64,000 nucleotides of DNA from Epiperipatus broadwayi (GCA_028023455.1 JAQFVV010006200.1:3353738-3417737); one strand, 5' to 3'; positions 1 through 14,689 are shown, numbered from the stretch's first letter. Numbers and translations are program-made. Notes: generated by a model not told the origin, from the letters alone.

Positions 1-208
1 GATATTTTGTAAAGCTGTCTTTTAACTTCTACAGAAAACTTTTCTTTCTGAAATACTTCAACACCATGTCTAATTATAGCTCTCTCTTCTCTGCCATATG
101 TTACCAATAAAAACAATCAATACTGTATTTTTTTAAGAATGTCTTTGAAATGAATCTTTATAATGTAAACAAGATTTATCTCTTCCATACTCAAGATCTC
201 CATAAAAC
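1..208. other. AT-rich DNA, no gene seen
   Basis: No recognisable gene. The stretch leads into the F1 repeat at 209. Confidence 0.5.
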
Positions 209-401
209 ATCTTTTTAACACAGAGGCAAAACTCTCCATACAGTAGCCAGAGTAATCAAAGGATGCTGTGGATTTTATACACAAACTTTTTAGCATTACT
301 CTAGCTTGCAATGACTGGCACTACTGTATGGAGAGTTTTGTATCTGTTATCAGCTTATGTACAGATAAAGAATGGTGATCACATGATGTTTAGTGGCTTA
401 A
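209..401. repeat. F1 hammerhead-family repeat, short inverted-dimer copy
   Basis: The left arm (222-280) carries the F1 signature of CAAAACTCTCCATACAGTAG followed by AGAGTAATCAAAGGATG. The right arm (about 290-345) is its reverse complement and continues to ATCACATGATGTTTAGTGGC. Together they form a foldback of about 190 bp with a degenerate centre. This copy has lost the central hammerhead segment present in the longer F1 copies at 22.9, 43.3 and 60.6 kb. I see no clean target duplication. Confidence 0.75.
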
Positions 402-2228
402 ATATTTTTTAAGGAAATTTTAGATAGTTCATTCATTTCATAGATTCAATCCAATGAAATGTAATTTTACAATAGTGAAATCTATAGTATCATGTTCAAC
501 AAGTTGAAAAACAATTAGTCTTATATCATCATAACCAGAAATGTACTCAGCCTATGCAATGGCCATTGTTTGTAATAGTTTTTTTAATTTGTTGTTTTTC
601 ACACACCAAGGTATTACTGTGGAATCACAAATTAGAAGATATAAAACTGACTTCAATTATAAGCTAACCAAAAGTATATGTAAATATGGTACTACAGCAT
701 CTATTTTTTTCTCACTAAATATTACATTTCGGACATGAATTTATGTACTTTAATCACAATTTTGTTTATGATTTAAATACTATACCTATTCAGTTCTGTA
801 CTAGAATTGAAAGCACATGTACTGATTTTTTTTCTGAGAATTTCTCCTTCAAAAAATTTTGTTCCATAAGACTTTTGTAAAATACTACATTCTTTTAGAA
901 TCCAGAAATGTACCCAACCTATGGAAAGGCTATCATTTTTGTAATAGTTTTTTTAAATTAGTTGCTTTAACATTTTTTTTTTTTTTTTGGCTTTGTAGAA
1001 TTACTTACTGGCAAATGTACTCAGCAAAGGAGGATTATTTCCTTTGTATAAAATGCTTTGTAAAAAAATTACAGTTTATTAATGGTGGGACAAATAATTA
1101 TTTTTTTCCTTGGAAAATACGACCTCCAACAAAGAAATATTATGTGACAGGACAGACATTTAGAGAATTTTAATCATTGTCCTGTGCAATAGCACAATAG
1201 TAACATGACATATTTGAAAATTAATGGTCTCTGAATTATTTTCCAATTTTCAAACATCAAATGATTTGAATTACTAGCCTTTTTTAAAGAATTATAATAT
1301 TTAGATCTAGTGCCTGAAACTATCCTAGTGCCTCACTGAGGAGTGCCAAAGCACCATCATCATCATTATTATTAAATATTATTGTTATTATTAAACTCTT
1401 TTGTTTTAAACATGAGCTTCATCAGTGGAGTTTGTCATTACTTGCCAGTTTTTTTAATATGAAATGACTTTTTTTATTTATTGATAAAATATGTACAAAT
1501 AAAAGTTTGGATTACACAGACAGCAGATTCATAAAGCTAAATGCTTAACTAATCTATAATTATTTCAAGAATAAGTGTTTATGAAAATGTTAATAACAAA
1601 AAAAGTTCAAACTATGGCAGAGTGAACAATTGGGATAGATTGTAGATTGCCATATTTTATTCATCATGTTCCTGGGTAAAAATCTGAGAGAGTGTAAGTA
1701 TAAATTGAAATATTTTTTATTCTCTGGTTTTGTATACATTGTACTTCTTAGTGTCAAATATCATGGAGCAGTTTATAAGCTTCGAGGTTCTTAGTGTGTA
1801 ACCAAACATAGGGTTGAAAATATTTTACATATTTTTTAAGCAATTGCTTGAGGTTGCTTATGCAGCTGTGAAACACAAATAGGCATAGAGATGAAAAAAT
1901 GGGCAGGTTTGAAAAATATAATTCTTGTGGATAATTATTATATAAGATGCATGTGGGTTACAGATTTAGGTTGAATCGATCATTGGAAAATCAGTTTTAA
2001 AAATATAAACTCTATACCTTATTAAACTGCAATTTAAATAATGTTTTAAAAATAAAGAAAAGTAAAAAGTAATTCATCTAAGAAATAATTTTTGGTGGAT
2101 GCATATTTTCTTACAAAAATTGCAATGTTTGTTTCTGTTACAATTGTAAATTCACTATTAAGGTGCTAAGTTAATAATAACATTATATTAGAATGGGGAG
2201 GGGCAGTTAAAATTAGATTGAGCTAATA
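402..2228. other. No gene; short direct duplication and F1 hammerhead relic
   Basis: No credible coding sequence. A direct repeat of about 65 bp is present at 537-600 and 903-968, both beginning CCAGAAATGTAC. The short open frames over it are AT-driven. An ATT-rich stretch lies at 1361-1395. At 1334-1345 CTGAGGA is followed by a perfect GTGC/GCAC hairpin, which may be a decayed hammerhead half. From about 1450 to 2228 I see nothing recognisable. Confidence 0.45.
1400..1432 (-). ncRNA. Decayed F1-type hammerhead motif
   Basis: On the minus strand CTGATGA (complement of 1419-1425) is followed by an AGCTCATG hairpin-like segment and AAAAC in place of GAAAC. CTCCA precedes the core, as in other F1 copies. 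Helices I and III are not restored by the flanks, so this is a relic and probably inactive. Confidence 0.3.
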
Positions 2229-2512
2229 TTGTATTTACGTAATAAACTATTTCCATCATCTAATATAAGTATTGAATGTCTTTAGAAAAATTGAACTTTA
2301 TTTAAATATTCCAAATACATTCAACTGTTAGTAACAGCACACCGGTTAGTATATGCATAATGTTTCAATAGGTACTGTTCTCCCCTCTTTTTCATGCATT
2401 TCTGGCCTGACCAGTGACAGTACTAGCATAGGAATCAAACCTGGACCTTTAGATTCTTGAATATTGAATTTTAAGGTAACACTAACCAACAGCCATTCTG
2501 CCAAAGGTAACA
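2229..2512 (-). repeat. tRNA-headed PLE-tail repeat (SINE or pLTR), PLE 3' flank
   Basis: Read on the minus strand it has a degenerate tRNA-like head with a B-box-like CCAGGTTTGATTCC (about 2428-2442), then CAGTACTGTCACTGG. Next comes a CTGAA..GAGG hairpin followed by GAAAC, and a tail ending in the AAGACATTCAATACTTATATT and GATGATGGAAATAG segments. The same sequence recurs at 6.43, 6.76, 12.2, 14.7, 55.7 and 57.9 kb. It lies just downstream of the PLE endonuclease, with a same-orientation partial copy upstream of the RT at 6430-6612. It may therefore be the PLE terminal repeat (pLTR), or a SINE that borrowed the PLE tail. Confidence 0.7.
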
Positions 2513-2599
2513 ATCACTAGAAAATTCATATACTTATCTATGAGGTTGCTTCTGATTTCCCCACTATTTCCTAAGAGCAGAGTTGATTAGTGATTTCCA

Positions 2600-2965
2600 T
2601 ACTTTATGTATAGTCACACTAGATTGACTTATGGTATTGTTTAAATTTTCTTCTTTATATCTTTTCTTCTCTATCCAATATTTTTATATTTTCCCAACAG
2701 AACCTATGTTAATTGGTACATACATGATCTTCTGCTATTTTAGACACATCTGTTTTTTCTCTTCTAATCATCAGTTTGTTTTCTTGCAAGTGCTTTTCAA
2801 TGGGATGATTGGTCTCACCAATATACATTCTTCCACATTCACATGGTATTTCCTAGTTACAGTTTTTTCTTTTCAGCATTTCAAGTTTAGGATTTGTAGA
2901 TGTTAGAATTGCTCATAGTGTAGTATGACCCTGGAAAGATGTTCTGATGTAATACTGATTGCAGA
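2600..2965 (-). pseudogene. GIY-YIG endonuclease domain of a Penelope-like element
   Basis: Minus-strand translation gives a cysteine-rich GIY-YIG segment: IPCECGRMYIGETNHPIEKH (about 2780-2850). It is preceded by RTSFQGHTT..AILTSTNPKLE (about 2870-2945) and followed by KTDVSKIAEDHVCTN and a WENIKILDREEK stretch. This is the usual C-terminal domain of Penelope-like elements, which nicks DNA for target-primed reverse transcription. In-frame stops break the frame, for example between NCN and EIPC. Its RT partner lies on the same strand at 4.65-6.06 kb, displaced by the inserted CCHC gene relic. Non-functional copy. Confidence 0.8.
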
Positions 2966-4349
2966 TTTTCATTAATTTGTCTGCTAAATTGCAGGGGATA
3001 TTAGTACAGTTTGGTTCTATTCGACGGTTCACTTTCCTAATGGAAAGGAGAGCAGGGATTCAGCAGCCATTCAACAATGCAATATTTACAATGAGGTTTA
3101 CTAAAGATATCAGTCTGCTGGATATACCATCTGCTCTTGAGCAAAATATAAGCCTGATATACATAGTAATTCGAGAAATTCAACCTCAATGTTACGGTTG
3201 TGGGGACACTGGACATTTAATTAGGGCCTGTCCAAAAAAATTATGCATAGAAGGTGGGAAAAGCTATAATGGATTCCACAAATGTACAATAACATCAAGT
3301 AATCCTTTCACTAATAAACCAACAATTAGAACTGGAATTGCAAGAATCACATTCAAAAGATAACAAAGTGAAAACAAATAAGCTACATTATAAGGAAAAT
3401 CAAAAAACCATGCACAGTAGATTTGAAGATGGGACAAATGCAAGTCAAGCTAGAAATATGGCTGAAGAGATAAAGGAACATTCAGCAAAGGCAGAACTGA
3501 CCAGCTTTGAATCAATACAATTTGAAGAGTCTGAAGGCACATTTGAAGAAATTGATCAATTAAAAGAAGCTAGCTTGTTCAGTGATACTGAACTAAGTGA
3601 GAACAGTTCAACTCAAATGGATAAAATGACACAAGGTGCAAGTTTCAAAAGGAAAAATCAGAATGGCTCTGGCTCACAAACTGATGAGCATAATGTTGTG
3701 GCTCGAACATTGAGCCATGTAATGAGCAAGAGATGAAAACCAAGGGTCTCTCGAGGAGAAAGGAAAAAAGAAAAAAAGAGGGAAGAAGAATCTGGCTCAA
3801 CATGAATCAAGGGATGAGATAGAAACTGAATCAGAAAGTCAGATAGTCAATGACCCAGAAGTAATGGAACATGATATTTTAGCTCATCCCATGATCTTTA
3901 AATGTATTGTTGAATATAAAGGGGCATGTCTTTTTTGGAAGGTGCATGTATGTAGCAAGAGTGAAGTAGGGAAGGTAATTTCATAAGAGGCAGATAATGA
4001 AGAGGAAAAAATTGAGAACATAGAAGAGCAATGAAGTGATGAGGTTTATATTGATAGGTCAGGAAGTGGGCAAGGTGAAGTAGTGCAGGGTATCTCAGAT
4101 GAGTCTGATAATCCAGTGGAAGAACTTGATAATGTAGAAGAGCAATGGAGTGATGAGGCTCATAATGACAGTTCCAGAAGTGAGGAAGTAGATGGCAGTT
4201 TAAAGGAAATGCAGCATCAAATTAATACTAGCCCTGTGTGTACTGATGAAATGGAAGAAAGCACAGATGACAAAGAAATAAGCTCACAAGAGGAAGAATG
4301 TGGAAAAGACTCAGAACAGGAAAGTGATGGAAATGCAAAAACGGTTTAA
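2959..4349 (+). pseudogene. gag/ORF1-like gene relic with one CCHC zinc knuckle
   Basis: Three plus-strand frames appear to be pieces of one former gene: 2959-3363, 3338-3736 and 4083-4349. The first ends with a CCHC knuckle, CYGCGDTGHLIRAC (about 3190-3231; spacing C-x2-C-x4-H-x4-C), preceded by an RRFTFLMERR..VIREIQPQ segment typical of retroelement nucleic-acid-binding ORF1/gag proteins. The later frames are rich in Glu, Asp, Ser and Lys (acidic, disordered tail). Frame changes near 3340 and 3740-4080 and stops break it. It sits inside the minus-strand PLE and so was probably inserted there. I cannot assign the parent retroelement; no reverse transcriptase follows it on this strand. Confidence 0.65.
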
Positions 4350-4639
4350 AATATGAATTCTATAGATGTGGTTTATATAAAGATATGGCAATATGAATGA
4401 AGTTCTAAGGATCTGTGAATTAAAGGACTTGGCAATTCAAAGACTTTTTGAATCAATGGAGAAGACTAGTGTTATTGACTGTGGTATTATCTCAAGATTT
4501 CTTTAAACAGATGTATTTACATCATGTAGTGGGTATCAGTCACCTGCTAACTTTGTTAGCTTTGAATTTAATGTATATTATTGATAATTTTAATGTATAC
4601 TAGAATTTGACATATATTTTTTTGATAATACAGAAGGAG

Positions 4640-6060
4640 AGTGAATAAAATAATATTTTGAAAATATTTTTGGTATGTATGAGCACACTACAATACCAAC
4701 AATTGTTTTACTTTTGGTGATTCTTTTTGTTGTATATTTAAAGTTTTCTTAATAACAGCTGATGGATACCTATTTTTAATAAGAGTTTGTTCTATAATAA
4801 ATTTTTTCTTTTTTCAAACTGCTGGTTTCTGAACAAACTTCTTTTGCTCTGTTCCATAGCTATAGTATAACTCCATGTTTTGTGTTTCTGGTATGATTGG
4901 ATGTATAGGTTAAGTATTTCTCTGTATGTATGGGTTTTCTGTAAAGTGTAGTTTTGATTCTACCATGAGGGAGTCCTGTCACAAAAATATCTAAGAATGC
5001 CAATTTCTGATTCTATTGTAAATTTAACTGAAGGGAATATGTTGAGATGTTTCCAAAACATTTGTAGTACTGCTTTACCATATGGCCATACTATAAATGT
5101 ATCATCTATATAGCAAAGCCAAACTTTAGGTGAATATGGAATAGTCTTTACAGTAGTGGTTTCAAATTCTTTCATGTATATTGCTAATTAGGGGTGACAA
5201 TGGTGAGCCCATAGCCATTCCTTGATTTTGGTGGAAGAATTCTGCGTTATATTGAAAGTAGGTTTTTATGCAGAATGTTAATAGTTTTCCATTATACTAT
5301 CAATAGAAAAAGTTGTTCTAGTTTATAAGATATAATCACCTTTTAATTTTTTCTTACAATAGACAATTCTTCCTCACATGATGCATTTGTTAATAAACTT
5401 TTTACATCAAAGCTTACCAGTAAATCAGTTATTTCAATTTTCATCTTGTTTAATTTTACAAAGTACCTAGAATCCCTGACAAAGGACTGGGTCTTGTATG
5501 CCAAAGGACTATGAACTTTTAGAAGAAATCTTGATAAATTTTGGCAATGTGAATTTCTAGAACTAATAATAGATCTTAATAAAACATGATCCTTGTGAAT
5601 ATTAGATAGACTATAAAAATGAGGATTTTTTTTTCTGAATCACTGAAGTACTGCTTGTAACTTTGTTTTTTATTCAGTATCGGATTTTCTGCTACTTTTC
5701 TGTACTGGCCTGCTGTGAAAGGTTCTTGTTGTCATAATTCACTGTATCCATTACAACTGTTGCATTGCTTTTGTCAGCAGGGAGAATAATTATATATTTA
5801 TCTACTTTGAGAGTTTTAATTTCTTTCATCTCATTATAGGATATGCTTGGCTTTTTATTGCTTATCAAGAGATCTTTTCATTCTCCAGTATAATTCTGCT
5901 GCTTCTTCTAAAGGCAGTTTTTGAGTATCTTCTTTGGTGGCTGCCATTAAATTTAATAAAGGGATATTAGACTATGTTATGTTGAAGTTTAATCCTTTTT
6001 TAAGAACAGAAATTTCAATATCTGTTACATTTTTAGAACTGAGAATTTTATTAAATTAAG
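4640..6060 (-). pseudogene. Penelope-like element reverse transcriptase (broken)
   Basis: Read from high to low coordinates, the PLE RT motifs appear in order. First LPADKSNATVVMD..NYDNK (about 5735-5800), then LVSFDVKSLLTN (about 5395-5430, first catalytic Asp region), then QGMAMGSPLSPLISNIYMKE (about 5170-5230). Next is YIDDTFIVW (5090-5116, catalytic DD pair), followed by LNIFPSVKFT, and a YPSAVIKKTL stretch near 4765. Stops and frameshifts separate the blocks. PLE RTs are telomerase-related; with the GIY-YIG domain at 2.60-2.96 kb this makes one element of about 3.8 kb including the inserted CCHC relic. Upstream (6060-6430) only faint N-terminal similarity remains. Confidence 0.85.
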
Positions 6061-6429
6061 TTGGTATGTTGCTTGGTACATTATGATTTTTGATAGGTTC
6101 ATGTAGATTTGCAAGTTTTTTCTTTTGGTATTCTACATTATTAATGGAATGCATTGTTTGATACTTAGAAAACCTTTGAACATTTATTTATTTATTTTTT
6201 TTTTTGTTAACAGAGCTTCATTTGCTCTCTGAGTAATTTTCTCAGCTCTCTGGGAGTAAATTGAAAGTTTTCGTTGCAAATCTTTAGGAATTATCCCTTC
6301 AGATTTATATTTATATAAGAAAGCTAAATAATTTTTCTATTTTGGCCAGCTTTAGATATAATTTTTCATAATATCAAAAGTTCGATATAGTAACAGGTCC
6401 ATACTGAATACTTGCGTTTTCCTGAAGGT

Positions 6430-7062
6430 TTGTGGTGATGGTATTTTAGTTGCATTTTTATATTGGACTACTTCCATAATCTAATATAAGTATTGAATGT
6501 CTTTAAGAAAAATTAATTTTATTTAAATATTCCCAATACATTCAACTGTTAGTAGTGGCACACAGGTTTGTGTATGCACCATGTTTTGAGAGGTATTCTC
6601 CCTTCATCTTCGGTGTTGCTAAGGCAAAACAAAGTCTATTACTTATAGCATAATTGATATTTAATTTGTGTATATATAATTAAATTGTTTATTGTTAGTA
6701 ACATTGTAAAAATGTATGTATTAATTTTGTAATAGTTTAATATATTTGAAGATAACAATGGCTCAAATGGTTAGAGCATTACGTTAAAACTCAATAGTTA
6801 AGTATCTAAGAGTCCAGGTTCAAATCCCATACTAGTACTGTCACTGATCAGGCCAGCAACACCTGAAGAAGAGGAGAGAATAATACCTCTCAAAACATTG
6901 TGCATATATTAACCTGTGTACAATTATTAATAGTTGAATGCATTTGAAATATTTAAATAAAGTTAACTTTTTGTAAAGACATTCAATACTTATGTTAGAT
7001 GATGGAAATAGTCCAATATATAAATACAACTAAAATACTATCATCACAAACCCCCAGGAAAA
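6430..7062. repeat. Inverted pair of PLE-tail/SINE repeats
   Basis: The left copy (6430-6612) is in minus orientation and contains the PLE-tail sequence but stops before the tRNA-like head. The right copy (6755-7062) is in plus orientation and complete. It starts with an A-box-like TGGCTCAAATGGTTAGAGC (6759-6777), then a B-box GGTTCAAATCC (about 6819), CACCTGAAGAAG, a GAGG/CCTC hairpin and AAAAC, and finishes GATGATGGAAATAGTCC. Between them (6613-6754) is AT-rich DNA. The pair forms a head-to-head foldback next to the PLE 5' end. The same arrangement recurs at 55.7 and 57.9 kb. Confidence 0.75.
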
Positions 7063-7079
7063 CATTAAGCTTAATATTT

Positions 7080-9470
<2,391 letters not shown>

Positions 9471-10779
9471 ATCTTCTAATATGTGGAAAATTATGAGGAT
9501 TCTTTGAATTTTCAAAACTGATGGGCATCATTATATTAGCATGTGCTAAGATTTACTTGATATTATTCTTAGTAAATATTGAATGAACATATATTATAAA
9601 AATAATATACACACGTATTTTAAAGTAAAATTAAAGGGAAAAAACAGAAATAAATATCTGTAAGTTAATTAAGACTAATTGCTGCAAATTTTATGCTTTA
9701 TTTTATGCTTTATTCATTCATCTTTCTATCTTAATCCAACTATTTTACTACAATCGTTTATTTTGTCTTTTTATCTTTGTAAAAAAAAAAATAGCAACAT
9801 AATAACTTTACCACTACGTTTTTTTAAAAAAGGCTTTCTTTTGATGATGTTTTAAAAAAGGGTAATTGTGGCCAATGTGACAACATAGTAACAAATAGAT
9901 GAGGGGAAGATCTGTATAAGCACATCTATATTTTAATAAGAATAATGAGAGGAAATAAATCTATCAGTAAATGTTTATTTTTGTTTTGATATAAAAATGC
10001 TTAATATATTAAAACTGTTACAATACTGTCATTATTTAATATTTTATAAAGCCAAGGAAAAACAAATCAGTAAATGTTAATTATTTTGATTACTACAGTA
10101 TAAAAATTCTATATTAATATAAATAATAATCATATCTTTTAAAATTTGCTATTACAACGAATGACAATGGCTGAATACTGAATTCTTTGAATCCCATCAT
10201 TTAATTTCGAAATGTTATAAGGGGCTGATTTTATCGGAAAATTTTGAATTTGTAAAAACTGCTATAATATATAGATGTTGCATGTCTGCTAATTTATGAA
10301 TTAAAGTTTCTATGGTAATAAACAGTATGGGAAACATCTTAGTATATTATTATTATTTAATTAGAAAGGGCGTACATTCATTGAAATTTTATATTCATAA
10401 ATAAACTGGTCATCTCAAAATGAATATATGAAAGAGTTGCTTTACAAGACCATAGGAGATTACAATATACCTAAATTATTCCAACGCTTGTTATATCCTA
10501 AGCACTGTATAAATAAGTGCAAAAAATAGCCAGAGTTATAATTTATCTCATTAATCTAAAAGCTCATTAAATTTTATCATATGATCGCAAAATTAAGATT
10601 CTAGAAATGAAAGGGGGAGGCAGCTATCTTCAATAAGAGCCCTTGGTTATAGCATTTCATTGTCTTGCTATATCAATGGTTTTTAGTAGAGAATTTAATA
10701 TACATATATATGGACAATTAATATTATTCTATGGGGGGGGGGGGAGCAGGAACCCTATACCAAATGAAAACTTCTCAAA
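9471..10779. other. AT-rich DNA, nothing recognised
   Basis: No gene, tRNA or known repeat seen. A run of G lies at 10733-10744 and short T/A runs are common. Confidence 0.4.
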
Positions 10780-12180
10780 CCTTTTTTATTTCTTGCTTTA
10801 TTTTTTAAAAACTCATAACTATTTCCTTCCTTTAAAATCATCAGTAAGCTTTCTTTTTCTCCATATCCTGTATAGGTTTTTCCAATACATCTTTACAATT
10901 CCTCTTCAACTTATATATGCCCAATCTAGTTTTTCTTCATAATGTTTTTAAAAATATTTTTACCTCTTACTTTTGAACAAATATATATTATTAGTTATTA
11001 TCCAAATCATCTTTTTCATTTTCCTACACATTTACACATCAAAGGTACCAATTATTTTTCTCCTTACTTAATGTTTTTTATTCGTATAAAGCTATAGTCC
11101 ATAAAATATTTATCAAACTTTTTTCTTAGATTTTTCACTGTACTTTCTATATTACTATTCTACCAGAAGTGAAAAACCCTTTTTAAATATTTAAAAACCC
11201 TCATCTATGCTATTGTTGTAGTTTTATTTGCAGTTATTTTCATCTCAAATTTTCTGCACAAATCTTTGTCAAACCTTATATAAAATTTTATTAAACCTTC
11301 CTTTATTATCTACACACAATTCTGATTCCATAGAAAGTTTGATATAATAAATCATGTTATCCCAAAGGCTAATTCGAGTAATCATAACAATGCATATATT
11401 AAATAAATCAAAGATTTCTCGGTCTTACTCATCTTCATATATTTATTTATTGTATAAAAAGACCATTTAATTATTCAATATTTTCTTATCCATATTCAAA
11501 TTTTTTAGAAAACATCTTTCATTCCTATCTATATCATTCTTTTTCAATAAATGTCTTTTCGGGATTGATAAACAAATATTAATCTATTTTCTTCCTAAAT
11601 ATATTATCCAACAATAGTTATTACCATTCCAATTGCATCCATGTTTCTTTCCTTTTTATAAGTCGATAGAAATATTTCAGATGTTTAGCTATATGGAGGA
11701 TTAAACAGATTACTTAGTTTAATCTTAGTGAATTGGATCACTTTCTAAAGTAATTGTATTTATTATAAGAAAATTACTAGTGACTCCCTGAATCAATAAT
11801 TAGATTACAAACATCTAATTCTCTCAAGTTCTTTTGCATATTCAAGTTCAATTATTCAAATGGAACTTCATAACTATCTGTCCCTTGACAACTTCCGTCT
11901 CAATCAATGTTTTCTACAACTTTGTTTTTCATTTACTATACAACTTATTTCATTCTCATTACATAGTTTCTATATTAGTTAATATAAATGAAAAATTATT
12001 ATTCTATCATATATATCATTTATATATTCTTCCTGTCTTTTTAGTGCATCTATCTTTTTTACTAATAATTTACTATTGATATTTTATTGATATTTACTTT
12101 CTCCACTTTGTTTTTCCCATTCAAATTATTGTATTCTATAATAAATTAATCATACCTTTTTTTTTGGAATTTTTCTACAT
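10780..12180 (-). pseudogene. Possible ancient LINE relic
   Basis: The plus strand is strongly pyrimidine-biased like the relic at 7.1-9.5 kb, with scattered minus-strand peptide stretches that have LINE-like composition. No catalytic motif can be pointed to, so this rests on strand bias and appearance only. It could be unrelated AT-rich DNA. Confidence 0.2.
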
Positions 12181-12204
12181 TCCCATTCTACTGTTTATCT
12201 GGAA

Positions 12205-12500
12205 TTTGTTATGATGGCATTTTAGTATTAATTAAATATTGAACTATTTTCATCATTTAATATTAAATATAGAATGTCTTGAAAAAATTTTTAAGGTTTA
12301 TTTAAACTTTCCAAATACATTCAACAGATAGTAATAACATGCAAATTAGTATATAATGCAATGTTTTGAGTGGTAGTTTTCTCCTGACTTTTTCAGGTAT
12401 TACTGCTTGATCAGTGACAATACTAGAATGGGGATCAAACTTGGATCTTTAGATTCATGAATAATGAAATAGATCATGCTCTAATTAATTTAAACAGTGT
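12205..12500 (-). repeat. tRNA-headed PLE-tail repeat, single copy
   Basis: Matches the repeat at 2229-2512 along its length: CATCATTTAATATTAAATATAGAATG, ACATTCAACAGATAGTAATA, TTTTGAGTGGTAG, CAGTGACAATACTAG, then a B-box-like GGGATCAAACTTGG on the plus strand. The orientation is minus (tRNA-like head at the right). In this copy the hairpin before AAAAC is altered. Confidence 0.7.
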
Positions 12501-12539
12501 GTAATGGTTCAGACACCATTTAAATATGGTAGTGCCTCC

Positions 12540-12863
12540 AGGCCATTCTATAAAGTTGATATATAAACCAGAAGAGAAAAAAAGAAAAAAAAAAACAATA
12601 ATGAGATGGTTGAATTAATTTCATACTTATAAAAAAATTAAAGGATATTATGGCATTGAGATAGCAGCTTAGTATCAATCTCAATGCATTTAAAAAGGTC
12701 TATGAAAACCTGTTTTAATGGAAGGATAGAAATATATAAATACTGCTGTTATAAAAAAATTTTTAAGGATAATGTATATATACCATTAAAAATTATAAAA
12801 GTAATAAACAAAAGTCTCAAAGTTAGGATTAATTCATTATGCTATTTACGTATTATTCCTTCG
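12540..12863. other. No gene seen
   Basis: A-rich and AT-rich DNA between the SINE/pLTR copy and the foldback element. Nothing recognised. Confidence 0.4.
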
Positions 12864-13070
12864 CTCACTTGGTGGGAAGTTTGACAGTTGTTTTTTTTAT
12901 TATTATTAATAATCATTTTCAGGGGCATAACAGCATGGCTGGTAATAATTAATATAATAATCATGCTTAAAAAGAAAACAGCCATATTGTTATGCCCCTA
13001 TGCCTGCCAAGTGAGTGCCCCTGAAAATGGATTATTAATAAAAAATGACTGTCAAACTTCCTTCCAATTG
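12864..13070. mobile_element. Foldback element of about 205 bp (MITE-like)
   Basis: Terminal inverted repeats of about 70 bp. The left arm contains GGGAAGTTTGACAGT, TTATTAATAATCATTTTCAG and GGGGCATAACA (about 12872-12932). The right arm is its complement: TGTTATGCCCC, CTGAAAATGGATTATTAATA and ACTGTCAAACTTCC (12988-13062). The centre is about 50 bp. There is no coding capacity; open frames across it are incidental. The DNA-transposon superfamily is undetermined because no clear target duplication is visible. Confidence 0.75.
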
Positions 13071-14689
13071 AGTGCATAAGTACTGTTATTTAATGTTATT
13101 TGGTATTAAGTTTAATTTAATTTATATTCTTTAATGGTTGAGAATAAATAATCAATCTAATTATGGTAGTTTAGAAATAATAATAATAAAAAAGCTTGCT
13201 TAGAGCTATTAGCATGCTCTTAATTTTACATATTTGTAAGTGCAAGCTATATATAAGTCATGTGACATCTGACTTGTTATTATTACTATTATCTCGCATG
13301 TAAAAAAAAAAAAAAAAATTGAAAAGTTTAATGAAAATTAATGTATTGTTTATTTGTGAATAGTGTTTATATAATAGAGTGAGTGGAAGTGGAAGAGGCA
13401 TTGAAGAGTGAAACAGACTAAAAAACAACAGAATTTTAATAAAATAAATGAGAAGAATTGACACTAATAACACATTTTTTAACAGTTTAAGAGACTTTAT
13501 TAACTATATTCAGGAGCAATTAGTTAGTCTGAATGGCAGTTCTCATTTGTTCAAAAAGCCTCTGTACTGTGAATTTGCATTAAATTGCTATGGCAAGTCT
13601 TACTGTAATTGAAAATTTTCCCACAAGGAGATAAAAATCTTTATTAATATGCTAGTTGAAACTGAAAGCCTTCTATCAGCTTAAAGAGTGAATTGTTTCT
13701 GTGGATTCTCACTACTAATGTGAGAACAATCCTTTTTATCTATCTTTTCTAGCCCACTCTTTATAGACCTATTCAGGATGAACATACAATCTATAGATAT
13801 AACCATTATTCTTACTTATAACAAATGGTAAAAGATCAACCAGATGAACTGGATTTTATATAATTAGTAAATAAAATTAGAACAAAAGATTGAATCTATT
13901 TTGATCAATTGATAGGGGAAAAAATCAAGAATTCTGAATATATTTGGTAAGATTTAATTTTAACTAGATAAAATCCTTTAAACTTTATTATTTCCACATA
14001 CTTTAATACTTATTTAATTATTTTATTTTTAATATTTATTATGTTTATGCATTTTTATTTAATAATAATAATTATGTGAAAGTGAGTATCAATCACTCAT
14101 GTAAACATATTAGAGCTCATGGGATTAAATTCAGTCAAGTTTATACTGATTTTCTCCTGTTTGAATACAACTTAGTATATTTTTTAATATTTACTTAATT
14201 TGTTTTATTGATGTAAGGATACGTTGTAATAATTTAAAATACTTCAAAAATTGTAAATAAAATACATTGTTGTTTCCTTACATGTATTATCAAATCTAGT
14301 TATCTGTTTTTTCATGCTCATTCCAAACCTAGATATAAATATTTTAGTCACATTTTTGAGAAAATTATCTTTAGCTGAGAAATTAGAGAAAAGATACTGA
14401 TTTTAGGATGATGTTGCTGGGGAGAGGAGGGATTACTTTAAGACATTCTTTCAGCAATGAACTCTTAGAAATCTATATTTAATGAAAATGCTTTTGAGAA
14501 ACGAGATCTCTCTGCTTTACTCACTGAATATTGTTTTGGTGTAGGGTGGTCAGGAAACATAACTAACTAGTGGTTTGATCATCCTCATCAATGTCAATAT
14601 GATCCAATATAACCAAATAGGGTTTTTGTAAAATATGGATTGATTCTTGTGAGCCACATTTAAATGTGTGATGGAAGTGATTGGTTCAG
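13071..14689. other. AT-rich DNA, nothing recognised
   Basis: No gene or RNA gene. A poly-A tract at 13301-13317 and ordinary AT-rich sequence. A segment near 14560-14600 has weak resemblance to F1 (CTAGTGG..CCTCATCAATG) but is too decayed to call. Confidence 0.4.

Noticed and set aside
1334-1360. Hammerhead at CTGAGGA followed by a GTGC/GCAC hairpin
   Set aside because: GAAA and helix I are missing; too little remains to call a ribozyme.
6860-6895. True hammerhead in the PLE-tail/SINE family
   Set aside because: CTGAAGA and AAAAC are there, but helix I does not pair and the base after the short helix III would be G, which is not allowed at the cleavage site.
12888-13079. 63-codon open frame
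   Set aside because: It spans the foldback element at 12864-13070 and reflects its inverted repeats.
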